Shown here: one piece after another, positions 33,764 to 44,112 of the stretch
How positions within the stretch are numbered: position 1 is the stretch's first letter
How the letters are laid out: every line of letters starts with the position of its first letter
Origin: Coprinopsis marcescibilis
Taxonomy: Eukaryota > Basidiomycota > Agaricomycetes > Agaricales > Psathyrellaceae
Assembly (NCBI GenBank): GCA_004369085.1
Contig: ML210151.1
Location: 1-64,000 of the forward strand
Reading direction: 5' to 3'
DNA length: 64,000 nt
Translations under genes and position numbers: made by a program
Notes under the pieces: model-generated
Told to the model about the DNA's origin: nothing
Seen by the model: only the letters and a program-made list of their open reading frames with translations
Database searches by the model: none

Positions 33764-35888
33764 TCAAAGGCAGAAGAGCTTCCGCAGTACCTGTTGGGGT
33801 AAAGAGTGACGGATAAGCGCGGTTCGGCTAGTACAATGAGACAGTTGGCTCCGGCACCTTTTCTCTCCTGGACATCACGAGCTTCGTCTCGTCGGTCGAA
33901 CTTCCTGCGGCGAATATTCCCTGGGGAGATGAAGATTGTCGTTTGCTGGCTCGGACACTACCAGGAGTGAAAGGGCTCAACGTTCAACGTACCTTACGCC
34001 TCGTTCGGTCCTGAAACCAAATGAATTAGAGGTAATGAAGAAGTGGCATACCCAGACAGGCTATTAGAAGCGGCCTTACCTCTTCCATACTCGTCATTTC
34101 TGCGAGCTTTTCCTGTAGTCTGGCTCTCTCTTCTTTGAGTTGCTGAAGCTCAGACGCCATGGCGTCCAGGCGTTCCTGATCTTGTGGGGTTTTTTCTGCA
34201 ACTTTCATGCAAATCAAATGTTTCGGGGGAGTTTATCAAATATCGAAAAGGGTCAGTCAAATCTGGGGTGTGCACATACAAGCAAGAGCGCACATACCAA
34301 ATGAGACGTGGTAGATGTCGTTTGCGGCGGTGAGGTGTGAATTGTGAATGGTTGCGGTGGCGACTTGTGGGAGCAAGGAGGTGCCTTGGACTGGTGCCGT
34401 GACAGATTCTGTCTCTTTAATTCTGACGCAGGAAGCTCAGTAAAGTATACGCATATCGAAAACCACTGACCTGATAGCGTGTACAGAGGCCATATCCTGC
34501 TTCTCCTGCGAGTTTCGCTGCCCTTGTGGAAGTGATTAAAAATGCCCTAAAGATGCCTCCACATAGCGGCGGAGGATAGATGAGCGCTCACTTACCTTCT
34601 AGAGAATTAGCTCTGGTAGAAAGGGTCGACTTGGGCGAACTCTTGGACCTGTCCACCTCTGATTTCGGGTGTACTTGTGGGGGGAGCGGGGGGAGCAGAG
34701 GGGAGGAACTCCGGCTCGAGGCATTCGTACTCGGTATAGCAGGAAAACCGTGACTCTCCCTGAGCTGCTTGTACAGATCCTCTTTCAGGAGTTGTTGGCC
34801 AGGGGAGTCATCCCGATCCAGAGCGTAGTCCGCGGACGCCCTGACCATGCTACGTCCTCGACTTGAGCTCGCATAACCATAAATGGAGTTGCCACTTCCA
34901 ACACTTCCTCTGCGAGCAGCGTTTGTCCCAGGAATACTAGCACTGTCATATGTATTTATGTCGGGTGTCCTTGCTCCATTCAGGTACTCCAGCTGCTCTT
35001 CGAGTCGCACCCTTGCTAGCTCGTGTTCCCGATTTATCTCTTCCTCTTCCAGAGCTGAGATACGGGCCTTCAAGTCGTCCAACGGAGAGTCAGGGGCTAT
35101 AACTGAGACCGGTTGCTCAAGGGTAGGTAAGGCCCATGATTCAACTAGGTGTGATAGTAGCTCCAAGGGTGTTACAAAGTGTTGACGAGTTGGAAAGGGA
35201 GACTCCTGGGATAGATTAAACATTCCCCAGCGGTAGAACGTCACACCTCCAGCGTAAAGCTCGTTGAGTGCTCCGGATTGTATCTCCTTTTCTCGCTCCA
35301 CGGCCTCATCGAAGCTGAAGCTGGATGATAATTGGTCCCATAGTGTAGTGACCACGATGAAGTTCCGTATTGGAAGACCCGCTTCCTCAAAAACATCTTG
35401 TATATCTTTGAACTCGTGTTTCTGGAGGGCGTCGATGTGCTTCTGATTGATTGGGAGGACATGTACGAGGCCGCCAAACATGACATTCTTTACCCTGTCG
35501 AAGATCAGCCAACAACAGTACGAAGGGCTAAACGAACACTGACCCTGGTCTTTGGCTCATGTGCTTTACAGCATCTCTGAGACCGGATGAGATAGCTCTC
35601 TCCTTGTCGGTTGGCGTGTCGACGGCCTCAATTCCAACTCCACGGAAGTCGCCGCTATATACAACGCCTCCGTCCGACGAGCTGCCTCTCAGTACCAGGT
35701 CAATGAGCTATTGATAGACAGAGTATGAAGTTAGATAGTGACTACTGAAACGCATAGAACTATAAGTACAGCGGCCTTGCCAGATCCTGCAGAGCTTCCC
35801 GTGAACCTACATTTCCCATGAGTACTCGCGATACACCAGACGTGCGGCCCGAGAGAAGTACTCACACAATGAACGGCCTTCTAGACAT
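33764..35888 (-). CDS. Family member E: P-loop/coiled-coil protein with degenerate GTPase motifs
   Basis: Ten exons: 35866-35888, 35770-35806, 35544-35707, 34596-35494, 34471-34522, 34298-34422, 34080-34201, 33993-34010, 33860-33922 and 33764-33790; all phases close, 509 residues. The N-terminus MSRRPFIVFTGSSAGSGKAA has the P-loop outline but Ala replaces the Ser/Thr after the Lys. G3 is VDTPTDK rather than DTPG. The remainder (GGLVHVLPINQKHI, FIVVTTLWDQL) follows the AIG1-like fold of gene B. A Ser-rich middle part, the linker TAANDIYHVSF, a coil (ELQQLKEERARLQEKL), DRTRRK, VMSRREK and the 27-nt last exon (VLRKLFCL) place it in the A-E family. Likely impaired in nucleotide hydrolysis; binding untested. 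Confidence 0.75.
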
Positions 35889-37136
35889 TCGAAGGCAACA
35901 GCGACGACTTCTGTGAGCGAACGGTGGCTCCTAATGGAGACCTATATGGGCGCACGAAAGCTATAGGAATGAAAGTCACTGCAACAGCCTGTTTGGCACG
36001 AGGCAGCGAACACTGCCCAATAGTACCAGCGTGAGAAGAACTAGTACATAATTATAACAAGGGCTTGACAGGTAGAATGGACAATGGGCTGAGTTACAGT
36101 GCTTTGCGTAAAGTCTTGCACACGAACTTTCTTTCCCTCGTCGGAATCTGATGCAAGAGACCCCGAAAACCAACCAACATCTCTTATTTTGCCTCCGTTG
36201 TCAGCGCTAGTCAGCCTGGGTGCCGTCCGCAATCTCACGTAATTGATGAGAAACACGAATTGCACGAATGATGTTGTGCAAGAAGTTATACAAAGCACTG
36301 TAAGACACAGGGTTTAATCGTTGGGAACAAATGAATACTGTCCGAATTGTCGAACACTGAGCTCAATGAAATAGTCGTCAGGCGACGCAATATATATCTC
36401 TACCGTGACACTCCCATGAATGAGTTCGAGCTTTCTGAGTTGGCGGTTGGTTCAAGTTGGGCGGCAGCACTGCAAAGAGCGTCAACATAGCGTGTTCCTC
36501 CTGAGCTTGTGAGATCTGGAAGTCGGACAAGTGTAAGCAGCATCGTTCACGGATAATCCCCTGCGGTGTGACCTCGTGGCTGCACAGAGAGCTTTAACAG
36601 GGAATGGTTCCCGTTACGTAGACCGGCCCTTCCGGGCTCGTGACCTCAGGCTATGAGGACTTGCAGTCCAGGGAATGGTTCGGGCGGCCTGACGTGTATT
36701 TACCCAGCACGATCACGATCCATTCGCCTTTACTATCAATCTGGAACGGACTCGGTATTAGAGCGTCGAACTTTGTCCTTCCGCCCTCGTCCTCCTGACA
36801 AGTTTCACCGATGCGGTATTAGGTGACAGCCTCGAGCTCGTCGATTCGTACTCCATCTTTATAAACGTTCAAGCATGCTGCATATCTCTCTCTATTGGAT
36901 ATATCATCGTCATGTATCGCATACTATGATCGCTACTTCGAGGTTGACTCAACTGGGCTCCAAGAAGCCATCTACATCACTTGGGAGAATCCATGAGATA
37001 TGGCTCCATTATTCCCATGACCATGACCTTGTCGAAGCCTTCTAATTTACATCCTTCAGGTATTTAAAGGGGAGAAAGGAATGAAACATATATAGCCAAT
37101 CTGTCCAGCGAATTGTTCAAGCTCATTGGCCATCCA
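35889..37136. other. Divergent intergenic region, family gene E / GH28 gene
   Basis: About 1.25 kb. A TATA-like TATTTAAAGG lies at 37061-37070, 67 bp before the GH28 start codon, suitable for a regulated secreted enzyme. No gene recognised. Confidence 0.45.
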
Positions 37137-39128
37137 ATGTTTAATCTTCGATATCCCGGTGGCATATGGCTAATTCTCGCCGGACACATCCTATCCCAGT
37201 TTACGCTTGCTCTCGCCACTGATCCACAACGATGCGTCATCAAACGCACTGAAGATCCAGAGGTTGACGACTCTACGGCGATCCTCCATACCGTCAAAAA
37301 GTGTTCCAGAAACTCTATCATCGAATTTACCCCAGGAAACTATAGCCTCTTTACTCCAGTCTCCTTTCTTGGTCTCGGTAATGCCCCGCCACTTGCTGCC
37401 CATTCGTCAACTCCGGCTCTATTGCCCACTGACTTGAATCCCAATCTCAGACAATGTCACATTCCTGCTGAACGGGAACATCATACTCCCATCCAACATC
37501 ACCCGTGTCCAGGTTGAGATCAACAGCACCCTTAATCAGCCTGCGGTATGTCGTTCCTGCGACCACCTCAAGGTCTATCTGAGATTATTGCCTCTTTGTC
37601 CAGACTTACGCCATTCCTTGGATTTACATCCAGGGAACAAACGTCCAAGTAATCGGTTCTGAAAGCTTCGAGTTCGGGAGGTTCTATAGCTTTGGCCAAC
37701 AGTGGTGGGACTTGGGAATTCGGGTAAGCACCTTGACTGTATCGTAATACCATACTGTCAAATCACCAACAACGCTCACCATGCAGACGTTGCGACCCCA
37801 TCTGGCCACTTTCAACGTTACAAATGGCGTTCTCAAGAACCTCAAGATCATCAAGCCAATTGCGTGGGGATGGAGTATCCCTGGTCAAAACATACACATC
37901 TCAAACCATTTCGTGGATGCCAAGCCGGATAACGCTACTCGGGATGACACAATTGTAAGTCTGGGCGCTTATTAGCTCTACAAGCTGTTCTGCTGGGCTT
38001 GCTAACCCGATCCAACAATTGTAGAGCTTCCCATTCAATACGTATGTCATCATGTAGTACTCTCTTGGGAACTTCTACCCTTACTGTGAGCTCATACACA
38101 GTGATGGGTTTAATCTCTCCGGGAAGAACATAACTGTGGATGGGTGGGTCACGATCCCTCCAAGCTCTCGTGTCATCTTACTGAAGCTAACATGCAATAG
38201 ATATTACGGACATAACGGAGACGATTGCGTCTCTGTAATCAACGGAGCTCGAGACATAGTTGCGAAGAATGGTTATTGCGGCTTCTCCTCGCATGGGCTC
38301 TCTATTGGGTCTCTCGGCCGAGACGGTGCCGTGCATACGGTAGAAAATGTATTGTTCAAAAAATGGACTATGGACGGCGCTGTCTACGGAGCGAGGGTAC
38401 GTGAAGCACAAATGTACAGCTTCGATAATAGATTGACAGCAGTGTTAGTTCAAGAGTTGGACAGGAGGGAGAGGCTATGGTATGAATATCGCCTGGGAGG
38501 ATATCACTCTCGTCAACGTCTCCACTGGAGTCTTCATCACACAAAAGTGAGCACAAGTTCTCAATGCAAATTATTCGCCAGATATTCATTCTCCACCACA
38601 GTTATTATGATCAGGTAAATACTACGACATGCAGTGTGGAGCACCCCATATTAATATGAATATGAATCCAGGACAAAGGGCCAAAACCTCCTAACCCGAG
38701 CAACAGCAGCACCAAAATTATCAACATTGCCTTCCGAAATTTCAAGGGCGGTCTGGGTACCAGCTGGAGTAACATTTCTTTCTACCTCTTAATTTCATAA
38801 GCGAACTAATCTTGTTTCTCTGTGCAGCCGACGGCTCCTGCATCAGCGACCCATGCTGGAATTATGTTCCTGGATTGGACGAGCCCAAGGCGGTAATCCT
38901 CGACCTATATCCGGACACCGGTGAGTTAATAAGCGCCACAGTTCGGATTCGCTCTCATCCACTTTTGCATCGTTAGCCACCAATATAACACTCAAAGAAA
39001 TTAATATTCAGCCATTCAATAATCCAGGAGGGACTCCCAACGTTATATGCGACCCTGCAGCACTTAGCGAGGCGGAAGAGAGTACCCTTGGGTTCAAATG
39101 CGCCAATGGACCATTCATACCGGCTTGA
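37137..39128 (+). CDS. Secreted GH28-family pectinase (polygalacturonase-like)
   Basis: Extracellular right-handed beta-helix hydrolase of pectin. Twelve exons (37137-37377, 37451-37545, 37604-37723, 37787-37954, 38025-38041, 38102-38143, 38201-38396, 38449-38546, 38602-38614, 38672-38756, 38828-38920, 38977-39128) close to 439 residues. Signal peptide: MFNLRYPGGIWLILAGHILS continuing to about residue 28. GH28 signature residues: FNTDGFNLSG (catalytic Asp, split by an intron), HNGDDCVSV (Asp-Asp), SSHGLSIGSLG (His; usual GHG is SHG) and GARFKSWTGG (Arg/Lys). Many N-glycosylation sites. Exons of 17 and 13 nt are unusually small. The pattern fits exo-acting members; substrate (polygalacturonan or rhamnogalacturonan) cannot be decided here. 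Confidence 0.88.
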
Positions 39129-39519
39129 GCGGCTAAATCCACTGGGGCATTGTAGCGCAACCATGTACACGTAAAATCTACACAAATGCGTTTAAAATGC
39201 TCCTTCCAGAAGAGTTCGGCCTTAGGTCGGTGGTTGTAAATACAGGTTCAATGTGATCCGCCAAGGGCCATTGCAGCCCAGCTTGCCGTTAACTTCGTCG
39301 GAGTTGTCAGCCACGACGCTGCTCGCTCTTCCTCGACGTGCTTCTTTCATCTCAACCATCACGAGCGAGCTAAAAGTCTATCCTCGTCCCAGATAAATAG
39401 CCAGTGCAAGGTTGACACGTAGCCACCACCATCCTTCCCTTCGTGTCCTTCAACGAACGGCCCACACTCATTTATACCCATTCTCCCTTTACTGTTGACG
39501 CCACGCACTTCTATTCGCC
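39129..39519. promoter_or_regulatory. Promoter of the cupredoxin gene
   Basis: About 390 bp. The sequence tttatacc at 39471-39478 lies about 45 bp before the start codon and may serve as TATA element. Confidence 0.35.
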
Positions 39520-40453
39520 ATGAGGCTGATCAACAAGCTCCCTTTGCTGTTTTCAGCAGTTCTACTCTCTACTCCCGCTTTTGCGGCCGAATACCGCGTC
39601 GGCGTCGGGAAAGACGAAACGACAGGGTGAGTAGCACTGCTTGAAAGGTTTGTTCCGTACCCGCTAAATACAAAACTGCCTCTAGACGAAAAGGGAAGGG
39701 TTTTGACCCATCTGTCATCCACCCCATCGCGGGGGACGTCATCGCTTTCGAGTTCAGAAGTGGCGTGCACAGCGCTGTTCGTGAGTGAACTCCCAAAGAC
39801 GTGCATCATTCACTTCCAACAAAAACGCAATTCCCAGAATCAAGCTTTGACAATCCATGCGTGTCCAACGGTGGCTTCAACTCTGGGGTCTTCACGGTGA
39901 GTAGCAATCCAGTCAATATGCATCATGAATCAGGCCATGACACTGACTGATTGAAACCACCCTCGGCGATATGCTTTACTCTGGACTTAAAAACCTATCT
40001 TCAAATCTGCCAGGTGTCTGACGACCTCGACGTAGACGCTCCCGGACTTCCAATTGTATATCTAACAGTCAACAGCAGCGATTCCTTGTGGTACGATCAC
40101 GCACCCCTCCTCCATCACTCCCGCCTAACCATCCCCCCACCTCCCCTGTATCATAATATAACTATAACTCTAGGTTCTTTGACGAAGCAGGTGGACTGTG
40201 CCACCAAGAAGCCGTGCTCGCCGTCAACCCCACCGCAACGCAAACCGAGGTCGTATTCAAGGCCAACTCGCATCTGCCGCCCAAACGCCCTCAACCATCG
40301 CCGTCCCCTTCGCCCGAGCCAACAGGCAGTGTGAGAGAGGACGGAGCTGTACGGGGCAATGGTGCTGCTGCTGCATCAAGCTCTCAGCAGGGTCTCATGT
40401 GGATGGTCCCAGCCTTGACCGGCCTTCTTTCGTTGCTTTATGTCACGGCTTGA
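39520..40453 (+). CDS. Secreted cupredoxin-fold protein, probably GPI-anchored
   Basis: Five exons (39520-39626, 39686-39780, 39838-39896, 40014-40090, 40174-40453) give 205 residues. Signal peptide MRLINKLPLLFSAVLLSTPA, then a single cupredoxin-like domain (FDPSVIHPIAGDVIAFEF, SGVHSAVQSSFDNPC, LPIVYLTVNSSDSLWFF, LCHQEAVLAVNP), a Pro/Ser/Ala-rich spacer and a C-terminal hydrophobic end (LMWMVPALTGLLSLLYV) typical of a GPI-anchor signal. This is the common fungal extracellular serine-rich/cupredoxin type. His and Cys candidates for copper binding are present, but the position usually held by Met appears as Ala, so copper binding is doubtful. It sits next to other secreted-protein genes. Confidence 0.82.
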
Positions 40454-41657
40454 ACTGCCAAACAACGCAGCCTAGACCCTAGCGTGCTGGAACTTGACTG
40501 CCTTTGATTGGGAGGCGTGTCAGAAGAGGGTGACAAGTGGAGTTCGGTCTTGTCAGGGTCTTTACTGCTCGTTTCTTTCCTCTTGGACTAATTTTTGATA
40601 CCTCGTAATAGGCGTGTAGTAGTCGAGAGTGACTTGGACGTTCTCTGTATTCCATATTATAATCGACATCTGTATCTTGAATGCGCAGCATATCTAGCTC
40701 TCGTATCCGGGGCGATCTTTTTTGAACATACCTTGACACAACCCTCAAGTACACTGACGAAACCTACAACCCATTATTCGACGATCAAATGGAATTCGTT
40801 TTGCCTGTGATGCCTAACGCACAATGAAGTGGTGTCTACTAGCGACTGCATCAATAAAAGGAAAGCTGTCAAAAAGGAGAGTAAAGGGCAAACCATGTTT
40901 CCATGACCGTACCATCCTCGAAAGTAAAAAAGAAATGTAAAAGAAATAGACAAAAAAAGGAAAAGGGGGATCATCCAGACCTGGTATATGCTATGCTACG
41001 GGAATCATGTATGTGACAGAGGACGAGAGAGATGGAGCGAGATGGAGAGAGGGAACAGAAGAAAGGCATGAGAGGGGAGAGCCAGAGTGGGAAGCATGAG
41101 ATGATGGAGGAAGGGAGAGCAATACGCAGACTGGCTACGCATCATATGGGCACGGCGTCCGTCGAGGTGCTTGCGGTACTTCCAGCCTTGTGCTCTTGGC
41201 GCCAAGGTACAAGTGGCCAGGCAAGTCGGTCGTGCGGTCGGTCGGTAGGGCGATGGGTTGGGTCACATACATGAGGGAAGCGAGCACACGAGAAAAAAAG
41301 GCGGCATTAATGAGCGTAAAGGAGTGCGTACGTAAGTAAACCAGGTATGTAAGTATGTATAATGGTATAAAAGTACACAACACAGAAGAAGTGGGCTTGC
41401 GACTCGGAAGAGCATAATGCACACACGCGCCAGGCTGACAACCCCACGCCGCACGTCGCTACTGCAGCCATTCAATGACGAGCAGCAACAGCTTGGCGAA
41501 AGGGGAAGGAGGGGGGAAGTCATGGGCGTTCAACGCGCGTATACACTATACAGATCGAAAGGTTACCCCAAGCAGAAGAGGAAAGACGAAGGATTGCAAT
41601 TTTGTTTTTCGTGGAGAATTGAGCACAGTTCAATCATCCAAATATTCTCTCGAGACT
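40454..41657. other. Convergent intergenic region
   Basis: About 1.2 kb between the stops of the cupredoxin gene (+) and the Asn-rich gene (-). Low-complexity purine-rich and gtatgtaagtatgt-type tracts near 41,020-41,360; no gene supported. Confidence 0.4.
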
Positions 41658-41785
41658 CTAATCGCGGTCCCTCTGGAAGCGGCCACGCTCGCCGCCAGCA
41701 GCACCGGCAGCGGGTGCGCCTGCGGCAGGAGTCTCAGCAGCAGGTGCGGTGGCAATGCTAGCAGCAGCCGACGAAGTCCTGTTCC

Positions 41786-41852
<67 letters not shown>

Positions 41853-44112
41853 GGCGCTCGAGGCTGCAGCAGATGGAACAGCTGCTGCTGACGACGAAGG
41901 GGTAACGGCTGGTGCAGCTGACGACGGTGAAGGGGTCGCTGGAGGAGCAGCCGCTGAGCTGACGACGGGAGGGGCGGCAGCAGACGACGTCACTTGAGGA
42001 GCAGCAGAGCTGGTCTTGTTCTTGCCACCGTTATTCCTGCCACGTCCTGTCTGCGATGCACTGGCAGAAGGAACGGCTGCGGAGGAAGAGGCAGCACCGC
42101 CAGCGGAAGGAACGGCTGCGGAAGGAGCGGCTGCTGAGGAGGCAGCACCGCTGGTAGCTGGGGCAGATACGATGGCAGAACCAGAGACGGACGCGCTACC
42201 GGTGACACTGGCAGATGGGACTGCGGAGGGGGTCACGGAAACAGCGGCAGACTCAGTGACGGAGACGGATGCGCTCGGTGAAACGGACGCCGACTCGGAC
42301 ACAGATGCGCTAGGGGCGACGGAGCTGGGTGCACCAACATTGGCACCATTCTCAAGCTGACCACTCGCGTTGACAGTGAACTAACGAACGGAAAGAAATC
42401 AGCATACGGTGAAATAGCGTTCAAAGATATATTCCAGAAATACTCACGTAGACAGCATCGTCGAGGTGACCGTGTTGAGCGACGGGGACGATGACGGGCT
42501 GATGGTTAGCAGCGGAGTTGATCGAGGACAAGCGGTAAGCACCGGCGGGGAGACCGTCAGTGACATCTGCGGTAAGGATTCCGTTGTTGGCAACACCGTT
42601 GAGACCCTTGAAGAAAGCGAAGCGGCGGGGATCAGTAGGCGTAGTTTGCCCAATGGAGTCGAGAAGTTCAATAACAACGTGGGAGTGACCCTGGATGACG
42701 CCCTGGCCGTTCAATTGCTGAGGAGCAGCAAAGTAGTTGGCTGCAGCGTTGGTGAAGAAGCCAGTCTGCAAGTTCTGGATAGCCATCTGGATGGTGAAGG
42801 CAGTGCCGGCGCGGACGACGCCAAAGTTCTGTGGGAAGACGAACTTGGAGGATGGCATCCTGTCGGTGCTGGGGATGGCTCCGATGGGGACAGGGTTGCA
42901 TGAGCCCTCTCGGATTTGCTTTCCGTCAGTAATCTGCAGTTGGGGAACAGTGAGGCAGAAGTTGATGAAGTTGTTGGTGGATGTCAACGATCTGACTTGA
43001 CCGGCGGCAGGTACGTCTTGACCATCATTGGCAAAGCCGGCAGCGATCACTGCTGGGTTGAGAGCTAGGAAAACGCGGACGTTGGTCAAATGTCCTCCTG
43101 TGATATTGGCTAGGCTTACTGAGCGATGTCTGGGGGTCTCCGTTGTTGTTGTTTCCGTTGTTGTTGTTGCCATTGTTGTTATTGCCGTTGTTGTTATTGC
43201 CATTGTTGTTATTGCCATTGCCGTTGTTATTGCCAGGCGCCTGCGTCACGTTAGGGGCTAGTAAACTACGGTCAACAGAGTGCGCGATGGATGTGTGCGA
43301 TAAACTCACCCTGAACACTAGTCGACGATGCTTGACCGTTGTTTCCTGACAAAGGGGTCAATGCGATTCGCCAATACATCCCATCTGTGCTCACCATTGC
43401 CATTGCCATTACCATTACCATTGCCGTTGTTGTTGTTGACGGTGGTGGCGACAGGTCTTGCGGTGGTAGACGCCTTCGCGCTGGTGTTAGCCTTGGTGCT
43501 CGTTGGCTTATTGTTGTTGTTCCCATTGCCATTGCCATTGCCGTTGTTGTTGTTGACGGTGGTGGCGACAGGCCTTGCGGTGGTAGACGCCTTCGCGCTG
43601 GTGTTAGCCTTGGTGCTCGTTGGCCTGTTGTTGTTGTTGTTGTTCCCATTGCCGTTGTTGTTGTTCACCGTGGTGGCGACAGGTCTAGCGGTGGTGGACG
43701 CCTTCGCGCTGGTGTTGGCCTTGCTGGTCGTCACTGGCTTCGCGGTGTTGTTGTTCCCGTTACCGTTATTGTTTCCGGCATTGTTGTTGATGGCTAATAT
43801 TGAGTAAATTAGCTATAAGTACGATAATCGCAAGCCGAGCTCTGTACGCACTTGTCACTGCCGGAGGAGCAGCAGTCGGACTTGCACCTGCATTTACGGT
43901 AACAGTCACTGTCTGCACAATGGTAGTTGGTGCCTAGATCCGCGGTCAATACGGCTGATCAAGGCGCTGCGTTTGCACAGCCTACTACTCACCTGACAGT
44001 TCTTGTTGAGGTTGTTCCCGAATTGGCCAAACTGGCCAAATTGCTTGAAAGGAACGGCCTCAACAGTGAGGGCGAGCGAGAAAAGAGCGAGAATGATGTG
44101 CTTGGAGAACAT
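41658..44112 (-). CDS. Secreted Asn/Ser/Ala-rich protein with conserved central domain
   Basis: Seven exons: 43993-44112, 43852-43933, 43395-43793, 43310-43345, 43120-43257, 42448-43064 and 41658-42380; 664 residues with all phases closing. Signal peptide MFSKHIILALFSLALTVEAV. The N-terminal third is low complexity: three copies of a TSTKANTSAKASTTARPVAT unit separated by NNNGNGNG stretches. The central domain (about residues 215-425; LNPAVIAAGFANDGQDVPAA, FINFCLTVP, SSKFVFPQNFG, FTIQMAIQNLQTGFF, GQGVIQGHSHVVIE, FAFFKGLNG, ADVTDGLPAGAYRL) is widely conserved in fungi by my recollection and has no known function. The C-terminal third is Ser/Ala/Val-rich with 22 consecutive Asn, ending GGERGRFQRDRD. 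Probably a cell-wall or matrix protein. The 55-nt intron 43065-43119 resolves an apparent frameshift. Confidence 0.85.
41787..41852 (-). repeat. (AAC)22 trinucleotide microsatellite coding poly-Asn
   Basis: 66 bp of pure GTT on the plus strand, read as 22 AAC codons in the Asn-rich gene. Purity suggests recent slippage; length is likely to vary between strains. Confidence 0.97.
43422..43735 (-). repeat. Three-copy intragenic repeat (about 115 bp unit)
   Basis: Three near-identical segments coding KANTSAKASTTARPVATTVN with Asn/Gly spacers of different length lie within exon 3 of the Asn-rich gene. The spacers vary by multiples of three bases, keeping frame. Confidence 0.9.

Noticed and set aside
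41749..42360. Leu-rich and Ala/Glu-rich plus-strand frames
   Set aside because: Readings of the (GTT)22 tract and Ser/Ala codons on the wrong strand.
43065..43119. Apparent frameshift in the Asn-rich secreted gene between the Asn repeats and the conserved domain
   Set aside because: A 55-nt intron with GTAAGC donor and CCTAG acceptor restores the frame and the conserved SLTLNPAV join.
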